The notes beneath the pieces are model-generated. The model was given only the letters and a program-made list of their open reading frames with translations. It made no database searches and was not told where the DNA came from. From Kutzneria buriramensis (lineage in GTDB: Bacteria; Actinomycetota; Actinomycetes; Mycobacteriales; Pseudonocardiaceae), in NCBI RefSeq assembly GCF_003387475.1, contig NZ_QUNO01000008.1, positions 310,001 to 374,000 of the forward strand: 64,000 bases of DNA, given 5' to 3'. A program made the translations under genes and the position numbers. Numbering within the stretch: position 1 is the stretch's first letter; each line of letters opens with the position of its first letter. Below, piece by piece: positions 44,147-52,143 of the stretch.

Positions 44147-44532
44147 TGGTCGGCTCCGAGAAGCTCGAGGTCCGGCAGTGCGAACAGCAGCTGGTCGACT
44201 TCCTCCGGCGTGAACACGACCACCAGCTGCTGATCGTCGGGCAGCAGCAGGTAGAGCTCCATCGGCAGGCGCGCGGCGTGCGGGTTGACCCACCACTGGT
44301 GCGGGTGCACGCCGAGCAGCCAGTCGCCGTGCACGGCGTGCCGGCAGGGCACGCCGAGGCTGTCGCCCTCGCGGAGGGCCTCGCTCAGGTCGGCGAGGTG
44401 CTGGCCGCGCACGACGACGGTGAACGGCGGGATGTCGGCGAGGCGGATGGTGGCCATCCGCGCGCGCCGGTCGTGGCGGATGGTGGTGACGACGCGAGTG
44501 CCGTCGGGAAGCCGGCCGGGAACCGCGAACAT
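44143..44532 (-). CDS. Hypothetical protein upstream of and coupled to the HicB-like gene
   Basis: 129 residues with no family I recognise. It has MFAVPGRLPDGTRVVTTIRHDRRARMATI, then a HPHQWWVNP motif and a C-terminal LYLLLPDDQQLVVVFTPEEVDQLLFALPDLELLG. The four-base overlap with the HicB-like gene indicates co-translation. HicA toxins are only about 60-80 residues with a dsRBD-like fold, so this is not a normal HicA. Upstream an AAGGGTTCG inverted repeat (9-bp arms, 44545-44553 and 44570-44578) may be an operator. Confidence 0.65.
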   Translation of the reverse strand: MFAVPGRLPDGTRVVTTIRHDRRARMATIRLADIPPFTVVVRGQHLADLSEALREGDSLGVPCRHAVHGDWLLGVHPHQWWVNPHAARLPMELYLLLPDDQQLVVVFTPEEVDQLLFALPDLELLGADQ

Positions 44533-44544
44533 GGTTGTGCCCCA

Positions 44545-44578
44545 AAGGGTTCGAATGCCATGGGCTATCCGAACCCTT
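44545..44578. promoter_or_regulatory. 9-bp inverted repeat upstream of the 129-residue gene
   Basis: AAGGGTTCG and its exact complement CGAACCCTT separated by 16 bases, 12 bases before the ATG. HicB-type and other antitoxins often autoregulate through such inverted repeats; binding is inferred. Confidence 0.5.
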
Positions 44579-44619
44579 CGCGGGCCAGCGCCTCGCGGCC
44601 CGTGTGCCGGGCTTGACCG

Positions 44620-45954
44620 CTACTTTACCGGCTGGGCACGCCGATCGAGGTTGTCGATCACCCCGTCGGCTGACGCCACGGCCTTCGACCGGCGCAGATG
44701 CACCAGCGTGAACACGGCCGTCACCAGGAAGCAGATGACGTACTCGTTGCGGGTGACGACGTCGCCGGCCCAGTCGATGGCCCAGATGCCGGTGGCGGCC
44801 CGCGCCCCCGGATCGTGCACGGGGAAGCCCACCGGCCACGCGAACGCGGTGATGAACACGTACGCGGTGAGCACCCACATGGACGCCTTGCGGGTGGTCA
44901 GGGCCCGGTGCAGCGCGAAGATGAACAGCGGCACGAACCACACCCAGTGGTGCGACCACGAGTACGGCGACACCGCGGTGGACAGCAGCCCGACGACGCT
45001 GACGGCGAGCAGCTCCTCGCCGCGGCGGTGGGCGACGACGGCGGCGGCGAAGCCGAGCACGCCGATGACCGCGGCCCCGACGACCCAGATGTTCTGGGTG
45101 GCTTCGGGCGGCGACACCAGCCGGGCGAGGAAGCCGCGCAGCGTCTGGTTGCCGGGGGACCACACGTCACCAACCCGGGAGACCTCGCCGAACTTGCCGC
45201 CGATCCAGTAGCTGTACGCGTCCTTCGGCTTGAGGACGAACCCCAGCGCGATGGTGCCCACGAAGCTGGCCATCGCCACGCCGGCGGCCTTGAACTGCCT
45301 GGTCAGCAGCAGGTACGGGATGAACACCAGCGGCGTCAGCTTGATGCCGGCGGCGATACCCACGCCGACACCGGTCCAGGACGACTTGCGGGTGCGCAGT
45401 AGGTCGCCGACGACGATCGCCAGCAGCAGCACGTTGATCTGGCCCAGGTACAGCGTGGTCCGCACCGGCTCGAACATCAGCGCCAGGGCGGTGCACAGCA
45501 GCACGACGCCCACCACCGCGCGGTCCCGCTTGAACCCCAGCCACCGCCAGCACCGCGCCACCGCGAACAGCAGCAGGAGCACGGTGATGATCGTGTACAC
45601 GGTGGTGGTGATGGTGCCCAGCGGCAGCAGCGCCAGCGGCGCGAAGATGATCGCCGCGAACGGCGTGTACGTGAACATGAGGCTGGCCACCAGCGGGTGG
45701 TCGTACAGCGAGCGCCCGTCCAGCACGGTCAGCCCGCCGGCCCGGTACACCTCCAGGTCGACCTGGAACCACATGCCGACCGGCCAGATCAGGCTGCACA
45801 CCACGAACCAGGCGATCACCGCGACGATCACCCACGGCGTCGCCCGGCGCAGCCACGCCGGCACCGCCAGCGTCGGCGCGTCCTCGGTCGACCTGGGCAG
45901 GAAGGAGTCAGCGACGCGGGCCCAGAACCCTCGCTTGGTCTGCACGTCCGACAC
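44620..45954 (-). CDS. GT87 family mannosyltransferase (DUF2029)
   Basis: 444 residues and about ten membrane helices. An early luminal Asp-rich motif VDLEVYRAGG and GRSLYDHPL matches GT87 polyprenol-phosphate-mannose-dependent alpha-mannosyltransferases of actinobacterial cell-envelope lipoglycan assembly (PimE-like). GTG 45954 is supported by AAGGAG six bases upstream. The acceptor is unknown; a separate transcription unit is likely. Confidence 0.85.
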   Translation of the reverse strand: MSDVQTKRGFWARVADSFLPRSTEDAPTLAVPAWLRRATPWVIVAVIAWFVVCSLIWPVGMWFQVDLEVYRAGGLTVLDGRSLYDHPLVASLMFTYTPFAAIIFAPLALLPLGTITTTVYTIITVLLLLFAVARCWRWLGFKRDRAVVGVVLLCTALALMFEPVRTTLYLGQINVLLLAIVVGDLLRTRKSSWTGVGVGIAAGIKLTPLVFIPYLLLTRQFKAAGVAMASFVGTIALGFVLKPKDAYSYWIGGKFGEVSRVGDVWSPGNQTLRGFLARLVSPPEATQNIWVVGAAVIGVLGFAAAVVAHRRGEELLAVSVVGLLSTAVSPYSWSHHWVWFVPLFIFALHRALTTRKASMWVLTAYVFITAFAWPVGFPVHDPGARAATGIWAIDWAGDVVTRNEYVICFLVTAVFTLVHLRRSKAVASADGVIDNLDRRAQPVK

Positions 45955-46034
45955 TGCGCTCCTTCGTGAAAAATGCCCACGACCGGGCGCTTGACCAGCC
46001 AGTTCGGGGATACGATCCAAGGTAACACGGGCCG

Positions 46035-47615
46035 CTAATACAGTGGCGAGTACCCCGGATCGACCCGAACATGCAGGACAGCGGGCTCGGTGGACCGAAC
46101 GGCGGCGGCCAGCGCCTCGTCCAGTTCCGACGGATGCTCCACCAGACGTGACCGGCACCCCATGCCCGCGGCCAGCGCGCAGAAGTCCAGCCCGCCCAGG
46201 TCGACGCCGGGCACCTTGGCCACGCCGGCGCTGTCGGCCATCGACCGCAGCGCCCCGTACTGGGTGTTGTCCAGCACGACGAACGTCACCGGCGCGTGCT
46301 CCTTGGCGGCGGTCCACAGCGCCTGGATGCCGTACATCGCCGAGCCGTCGCCGACGACCGCGATCACCGGCCGCTCCGGGGCGGCCAGCGACACGCCGAC
46401 CGCGCCGGGCAGCCCGTAGCCGAGCACGCCGCTGGCGATGGTGAAGAACCCTCGGCCACGCGCCGTGATCGGCAGGTGTTCGCGCAGGTCGTTGCGGTGG
46501 CTCGGGACCTCCTCGACGATCACGCCGTCGGCCGGCAGTGCCCGCCGCACCGCGGCCAGCACGTACGCGCCGGTCATCGGCACCGTCGCCGCCGGGGCCG
46601 CCGCTTGCGGCCGAGGTGACGGTGCGGGCCGGGAAGCCGGCGCCACCAGGGCGTTCAGGGCGCGAATCGCCCGTCCGGGTGTCGACAACAGCCCGGCGCC
46701 GGCCGGCGCCCAGGACAGGGCTGTCGGGTCGTCGTGCACGAGGTGCAGCGGCGGCAGTTCCGGCCCGTCGGCAGGGGTTTCGACGTGGTAGACGAACGCG
46801 GGCGCGCCGATGACCAGCACGCGGTCGTAGGCCTGCAACGTCAGCCGCAGCTGCCGGTCGGCCGGCGGCAGGAAGCCCGCGAACAGCGGATGGTCCTCGG
46901 GGAAGGAACAGCGCGACGACATCGGCGACGCCCACACCGCCGCGTTGGTGCGCTCGGCCAGCGTGATGGCGTCCTCGACGGCGTCGTCCGCGTCCACCGA
47001 CGCCCCGAACACGATCGCCGGCCGCTCGCTGGCGTCCAGGGCCGCCGCGAGCGCCGCGACGGCGTCCCGGTCGGGCGCGAAGCCGGTGACCTGCGGACGT
47101 GACGGAACGTCAACTCCGGGCTGGTCCCAGTCGTCCACCGGCACTGACACGAAAACGGGACCCTGTGGCGGCTGAGTGGCCATGTGCAGCGCTCGTGCCA
47201 GTGCCGCCGGCACGTCCGCCGCCCGCGCCGGCTGGGCGCTCCACTTCACGTACGGACGGGGGAACTCCGGCGCGTCGATCGCACCCAGGAACGGTTCCCC
47301 GTTGAGCAGCGACCGCGCCTGCTGGCCGGCGATCACCAGCAGCGGCGTGCGGTTGCGGAACGCCGTCACCAGGCTGCCCAGGCCGTGGCCGACACCGCCG
47401 GACGAGTGCAGGTTGACCACGGCCGGCCGGCCGCTGAACTGGGCGTACCCGTCGGCCATCGCGACCACCGACGATTCGTGCAGCCCCAGCACGTAGCGGA
47501 AGTCGTCCGGCCAGTCCGCCAGGAACGGCAGCTCGGTGGAACCGGGGTTGCCGAACACCGTTGTGCAGCCCCAACTCCGCAGCAGATCCCGCGTCACATC
47601 CCGGACAGACCCCAT
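46035..47615 (-). CDS. Thiamine pyrophosphate-dependent decarboxylase, benzoylformate decarboxylase-like
   Basis: 526 residues. The N-terminal domain has VFGNPGSTELPFL and GLHESSVVAMADGYAQ with the ThDP-activating Glu; the C-terminal ThDP motif is GDGSAMYGIQALWTAAKEHAPVTFVVLDN. The order and length fit benzoylformate decarboxylase (MdlC) rather than acetolactate synthase, which has a longer FAD-binding part. It probably decarboxylates an aromatic 2-oxoacid. A GTG at 47633 would add six residues. Divergent from the glycosyltransferase-acyltransferase fusion. Confidence 0.87.
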   Translation of the reverse strand: MGSVRDVTRDLLRSWGCTTVFGNPGSTELPFLADWPDDFRYVLGLHESSVVAMADGYAQFSGRPAVVNLHSSGGVGHGLGSLVTAFRNRTPLLVIAGQQARSLLNGEPFLGAIDAPEFPRPYVKWSAQPARAADVPAALARALHMATQPPQGPVFVSVPVDDWDQPGVDVPSRPQVTGFAPDRDAVAALAAALDASERPAIVFGASVDADDAVEDAITLAERTNAAVWASPMSSRCSFPEDHPLFAGFLPPADRQLRLTLQAYDRVLVIGAPAFVYHVETPADGPELPPLHLVHDDPTALSWAPAGAGLLSTPGRAIRALNALVAPASRPAPSPRPQAAAPAATVPMTGAYVLAAVRRALPADGVIVEEVPSHRNDLREHLPITARGRGFFTIASGVLGYGLPGAVGVSLAAPERPVIAVVGDGSAMYGIQALWTAAKEHAPVTFVVLDNTQYGALRSMADSAGVAKVPGVDLGGLDFCALAAGMGCRSRLVEHPSELDEALAAAVRSTEPAVLHVRVDPGYSPLY

Positions 47616-47732
47616 GGGCGGCAGTGTAATCACGGTCGGTCACCAGATGGTCACCCGGTAGCGTGACCGGAGATCGACATCATCCGATAAGTCGTGTGGC
47701 GCGGCGGGCCCGGGTGAGTCAAGCTGATCACT

Positions 47733-50009
47733 GTGCTGGACTCGGCGACGCCACGACGGATCCTGATTCTGTCCGCCGACATGGGTGAGGGCCACAACGC
47801 CACCGGCCGTGCGCTCCGCGCGGCCGCCGGCCGGCTGTGGCCCGACGCGACGACACACTGGCTGGACACGCTCGACGTGATGGGCCGGGGCGTGGGGCCG
47901 GCGTTCCGCCGGATCTACGTCACCAACGTGGAGCGAACCCCCTGGCTGTACGAGTTCTTCTACGACTCGGTGTGGCGCCACCGGTGGTTCGCGAAGGCGT
48001 CCAAGCGGTTCGTCGGCGAATGGGCCGGCCGGCGGCTGGCCACCCAGATCGACCGGATCCAGCCGGACCTGGTCCTGTCCACCTACCCGCTCGGCACCGC
48101 CGGCCTGGACTGGCTGCGCCGGCACCGCGGGCTGGAGGCGCCGATCGGCGCGTGGGTGTCGGACTTCGCGCCGCACCCGTTCTGGGTGTACCAGGGCATC
48201 GACCTCAACCTGGTGATGCACGAGGTCGCCGTGCCGGTGGCGGCGCGCAGCGCGCCCGGCGCGACGGTGGCGATCTCCGCGCCGACCGCCGACGAGGTCT
48301 TCCAACCGGGTGATCGCGCGGCCGCGCGCGTCGAGTTGGAGCTGCCCCAGGACAAGTTCGTCTCGCTGGTGGCCTGCGGGTCGCTGGGTTTCGGCCGGTC
48401 CGAGGACACCGTCAAGGAGCTGCTGGTCGGCAACCCGGACGGCGTGGTCGTGGTGGTCTGCGGGCGCAACGAGCGGTTGCGGGCCCGGATCGGGGCCGCG
48501 ATCGGCGACGATTCGCGGGTTCGGGTGCTCGGGTGGACCGACCAGATGTCGACGCTCATGGTGGCCGCGGACGTGGTGGTCACCAATGCCGGCGGCGCCA
48601 CCTCGCTGGAAGCCCTCGCGGTCGGTCGGCCGGTGCTGATGCACCGGCCGATCGCGGCTCACGGGCGGGCCAACGCGCGGCTCATGGCCGACGCCGGCAT
48701 CGCCGTGGTGTGCGAACGGGACGGCGAGCTGGCGGCGGCCGTCCGCGACCAGCCGCGGCTGGCCGCGATGGAGCGGCTGGCGCTGAAGCAGGCCGCCGAG
48801 CGGCTGGTCGAGGATGGCCTGGTCGCGCTGAACTCGACGCGTCCCGAGCGGCTCGGGCGGGTGCTGTCCGCCGAGGACTCGCTGTTCGTGCACATCACGA
48901 CGCCACAGGTGCCGCAGCATGTCGGCTCTGTGCTGGAGATGTCCGGTGACGTCACCGTCGCCGACGTCGCCGGCATGCTGGACGCCATGCACGGCGTGCG
49001 CGGGCACGTCGATCCAGGGTCGTGGCTGCGGCGGCCGCGGTGGGAACAGGACGAGTCCGTGGACACCAAGGCGCTGGTGTCCGAAGTGGACATTCCGTTG
49101 CGGGACGCCGTGGACACCTTCTACGCCGAGCCGCTGCCGGTCGGCGCGACCGCGGTGGCGTTGATCGTGCGCGGGGAGACGCCGGCGGTGCTGTTCAAGC
49201 TGCACCACGCCCTCGGTGACGGCGTTGCCGTGCTCCGGGGGCTGTTGGCCGGCACCGACGGCAAGGGGCGGGCGTGGACCAGTCCCGCCGGGCATCAGGT
49301 CAGCCACAAGCTGCCTCGGTTGCGGCTCAAGGGTTTGCTCGCGCTGGCGCGTGCCGGTTCCGTGCCGCGTGGCCGCAAGTTCGGGTCGACTCGTCGGCAT
49401 GGCTTGGTCAAGCTGCCCGGCGCCGAGGTTCGCGCCACCGCCCGTGCTCTCGGCGCGACGCCGACGGAGTTGCTGCTGGCGATGTTTGCCCTTGCGTATC
49501 AAGGGGATCAGCTGCGGGTGATGGTGCCGTGGTCGCTGCGTGGCACCGACACCCTGCGCGCCGCCGGCAACTGGACCGGGGCGGTGTCCGTCGACCTGCC
49601 CGTTCGGGAGACGGATCCGTTGCGGTGCCTGGAGCTTGTGCGTGAGGCGGTGAGGGATGGCGTCGAGTCCGGCGCGCCCGAGGCGGCGAATTTCGTCGTG
49701 CGGCTGATCGGGTTGCTGCCGGCGCCCGCGCACCGGCTGTTGGCGCGGCTGGTGTACCAGTCGCGGTGGTTCGGTGCCATCGCGTCCGTGATTCCGGGGC
49801 CGCGGTGGAAGGTCACGTTGGGCGGCGAGGTGATCGAGGCCGCGTACGCGGTCCTCCCACTCGCCGAGGGCGTCCCCATCGCGTGGGGCGCGTTGACCTG
49901 GGGACGACATGTGACCGTCTGCGTGACCAGCGGCGGCGCGGCCGACGGGCCGGCGCTCGCTTCGCGGATGGACGACGCGTTGCGGGAGTTCTCGGGCAGG
50001 ACGCCATGA
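47733..50009 (+). CDS. MGDG synthase-type glycosyltransferase fused to a WS/DGAT-like acyltransferase
   Basis: 758 residues. The N-terminal third is a glycolipid glycosyltransferase: ILSADMGEGHNATGRAL (MGDG_synth), then the GT28-type C-domain with TNAGGATSLEALAVGRPVL. From about residue 385 a WS/DGAT acyltransferase follows: HITTPQVPQHVGSVLE, the catalytic HHxxxDG as HHALGDG at 491-497, and an NWTGAVSVDLPV segment. GTG 47733 opens it. It could both glycosylate a lipid and acylate the product. It overlaps the following transporter gene by four bases. Confidence 0.85.
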   Translation: MLDSATPRRILILSADMGEGHNATGRALRAAAGRLWPDATTHWLDTLDVMGRGVGPAFRRIYVTNVERTPWLYEFFYDSVWRHRWFAKASKRFVGEWAGRRLATQIDRIQPDLVLSTYPLGTAGLDWLRRHRGLEAPIGAWVSDFAPHPFWVYQGIDLNLVMHEVAVPVAARSAPGATVAISAPTADEVFQPGDRAAARVELELPQDKFVSLVACGSLGFGRSEDTVKELLVGNPDGVVVVVCGRNERLRARIGAAIGDDSRVRVLGWTDQMSTLMVAADVVVTNAGGATSLEALAVGRPVLMHRPIAAHGRANARLMADAGIAVVCERDGELAAAVRDQPRLAAMERLALKQAAERLVEDGLVALNSTRPERLGRVLSAEDSLFVHITTPQVPQHVGSVLEMSGDVTVADVAGMLDAMHGVRGHVDPGSWLRRPRWEQDESVDTKALVSEVDIPLRDAVDTFYAEPLPVGATAVALIVRGETPAVLFKLHHALGDGVAVLRGLLAGTDGKGRAWTSPAGHQVSHKLPRLRLKGLLALARAGSVPRGRKFGSTRRHGLVKLPGAEVRATARALGATPTELLLAMFALAYQGDQLRVMVPWSLRGTDTLRAAGNWTGAVSVDLPVRETDPLRCLELVREAVRDGVESGAPEAANFVVRLIGLLPAPAHRLLARLVYQSRWFGAIASVIPGPRWKVTLGGEVIEAAYAVLPLAEGVPIAWGALTWGRHVTVCVTSGGAADGPALASRMDDALREFSGRTP

Positions 50010-50869
50010 ACCTGTTGGTCGCCGTCCCCGCCGCCGTCGGGGGTGCCGCCTTCTTCGGCCTCACCAGCGCGTTGCAGCACCGGGCGACGCAGCAGGTGCG
50101 GCAGCGGGACGCGTTGCAGCCGGGGCTGCTCGTCGACCTCGCGCAGCAGCGGGTGTGGCTGTTGTCCTTGGTGGCCAACGCTTTCGGCGTCATATTGCAG
50201 TGGGTCGCCCTCACCACCGGGCCGCTGGTGTTAGTGCAACCCCTGCTCGTCACCGGTCTGCTGTTCGGGGTGCTGTTCTCCGGTTCCTTCGACCGGGTCG
50301 TGTTGCTCGGCGCCGGGCTGTGCGTCGCCGGCCTCGCCGCGTTTCTCCTGGTCGCCCAGCCGACCGGCGACAGCCAGGAGATGACCCTCGGCGCGGTGCT
50401 GCCGCTCGCCATCGGCCTGGCCGCTATTCTGGCGATCTGCCTTGCCGTGGCGGCACATCGTCCCGGCAACACCCGGGCGCTGGCGCTGGCCGTGGCCGCC
50501 GGCGTGCTCTACGGCGTCAGCGCCGGGCTGGCCAAGCTCGCCGCCGAGGAGCTGTCGCAGGGCATCCTCGTCATGCTCACCCACTGGCCGATCTACGCCG
50601 TCGCCGTGTGTGGTCCCGTCGGATTCCTGTTGAGCCAGAACGCCTTTCAGGCGGAACGGGCATTGGCGCCCGCCCTCGCCGTGATCACCATCCTCGACCC
50701 GCTCGTCGGCATCGGCATCGGCATCATGTGGCTCGGCGAGGCATTGCGCAGCGGGCCGGGCCCCATCGTCGGGCAGGTCCTCGCGCTGGCCGCCCTGTCC
50801 GGCGGCGTCTTCGTGCTGAGTCGGCGGGCCCCGCAGGCCGCCGCCAAGGAGGCCGAATGTCAGCGGTGA
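50006..50869 (+). CDS. DMT family transporter
   Basis: 288 codons and about ten hydrophobic helices. The EamA/DMT pattern is seen in ALTTGPLVLVQPLLVTGLLFGVLF and the second-half equivalent LAPALAVITILDPLVGIGIGIMWLGE. ATG 50006 overlaps the preceding stop (ATGA), coupling it to the glycosyltransferase-acyltransferase. It could export the glycolipid or a precursor; this is inference from position. Confidence 0.85.
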   Translation: MNLLVAVPAAVGGAAFFGLTSALQHRATQQVRQRDALQPGLLVDLAQQRVWLLSLVANAFGVILQWVALTTGPLVLVQPLLVTGLLFGVLFSGSFDRVVLLGAGLCVAGLAAFLLVAQPTGDSQEMTLGAVLPLAIGLAAILAICLAVAAHRPGNTRALALAVAAGVLYGVSAGLAKLAAEELSQGILVMLTHWPIYAVAVCGPVGFLLSQNAFQAERALAPALAVITILDPLVGIGIGIMWLGEALRSGPGPIVGQVLALAALSGGVFVLSRRAPQAAAKEAECQR

Positions 50870-51561
50870 CCGGGATGCGTGCCCTTGTCACCGGCGCTTC
50901 GTCCGGGATCGGCGCCGCCACCGCCGACGTCCTCGCCGCCAAGGGCGCCACCGTGCTCCGTACGAGTCGCACCATCACCGGGCCCTCGTCGTTCGCCTGT
51001 GATCTTGTCGATGGCGTCGAGCCCCTCGTGTCCTGGGCCGGCGACGTCGACCTCCTCGTGTGCAACGCCGGTCTCGGCTACGCCGGCCCTTTCGCCGCCA
51101 TGCCCGCCGCCAAGATCACCGAGCTCGTGGGTCTGAACCTGGTGTCCCAGCTGGAGTTGGTGCGCGCCGTCCTCCCCGGCATGATCGCCCGCGACCGTGG
51201 GCACGTCGTGCTCGTCTCGTCCATCGCCGGCGCCATGGGCGTGGCCGACGAGGCCGTCTACTCCGCCACCAAGGCCGCCCTCAAGGCTTTCGCCGACGCC
51301 CTCCGCCTCGAATCCCGCCCCATCGGCGTCACCGTCGTCCATCCCGGCGTGATCGACACCCCGTTCTTCGAGCGCCGGGGCGCCCCGTACACCCGCCGCC
51401 GCCCACGCCCCATCCCTCCCGTCGCCGTCGCCGAGGCCCTCGTCGCCGCCGTCGAACACAACCGTGCCGAGATCTTCGTCCCCTCCTGGCTCCGCTTCCC
51501 CGCCCGTCTCAACGGCGCCTTCCCCGCTATGGTCCGCACCCTCCAGCGCCGCTTCGGCTGA
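50857..51561 (+). CDS. SDR family oxidoreductase
   Basis: 234 residues. TGASSGIGAAT, LVCNAGLGYAG, the VSSIAG serine and YSATKAALKAF (Tyr-x3-Lys) are all intact; HPGVIDTPFF follows. AAGGAGG stands four bases before ATG 50857, and the first 13 bases lie inside the transporter gene, so the three genes from 47733 form one operon. Confidence 0.92.
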   Translation: MSAVTGMRALVTGASSGIGAATADVLAAKGATVLRTSRTITGPSSFACDLVDGVEPLVSWAGDVDLLVCNAGLGYAGPFAAMPAAKITELVGLNLVSQLELVRAVLPGMIARDRGHVVLVSSIAGAMGVADEAVYSATKAALKAFADALRLESRPIGVTVVHPGVIDTPFFERRGAPYTRRRPRPIPPVAVAEALVAAVEHNRAEIFVPSWLRFPARLNGAFPAMVRTLQRRFG

Positions 51562-51691
51562 TCGCCGTAAATGTCCGTATCGTTGGCAGGATTGCGCTGT
51601 TCGGTCGCTTCCGCCGACGGGTCACGCTCCTGCAGCCTCTGCTGGAGCTTTGCGCGCTCGCGCAAGGGGGGAAATCCGTGAGACGGAGTGG

Positions 51692-52111
51692 ATGGTGTCT
51701 GCGCGCGTGCGTCGATCGATGGGGACGAACACCCTGCTGAACCGGCTGCTGCTCCGGAAGGCCAGGCCGGAGCGCGACCTCGAGGACTTCCGCAACGGCG
51801 TCGGGTTCACGGTTTCGGCGCTGCTCCAGCGAATCGAGGACATCGGCGGGCGGGGCGCGGTGGCCGGCGGACGGCTGATCCTGACGCAGGGGGAGCCGGT
51901 CACCTGGCGTGGTCCCGGCGGGCCGATGCAGCTGACCGGCCCGTTCGAGCTGCACGAGACCGGCGGCAGGGTGCCCGTCTTCGGCCACTTCGCCAAGTGC
52001 CTGCTGTCCACCGGCCAGGGCGACTTCGAACTCAGCGTGCCGAGGCTGGACCTCGACCTGGTGCGCCTGGCGCTCGCCACCGGTCCCGCCGAGCCCGTCC
52101 GGCCGCAGTAG
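51692..52111 (+). CDS. Hypothetical protein, 139 residues
   Basis: Unrecognised. It has an N-terminal basic helix (LLNRLLLRKARPERDLEDFRNG), then beta-rich segments GGRLILTQGEPVTWRGPGGPMQLTGPFELHETG and a C-terminal FELSVPRLDLDLVRLAL. GGAGTGG precedes ATG 51692; ATG 51719 is also possible. It ends 32 bases before the Rhs-tip gene. An immunity or scaffold role has no support. Confidence 0.55.
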   Translation: MVSARVRRSMGTNTLLNRLLLRKARPERDLEDFRNGVGFTVSALLQRIEDIGGRGAVAGGRLILTQGEPVTWRGPGGPMQLTGPFELHETGGRVPVFGHFAKCLLSTGQGDFELSVPRLDLDLVRLALATGPAEPVRPQ

Positions 52112-52143
52112 GCGGCCGCGTCCCAGCCCGATTCCTCGGCGCA

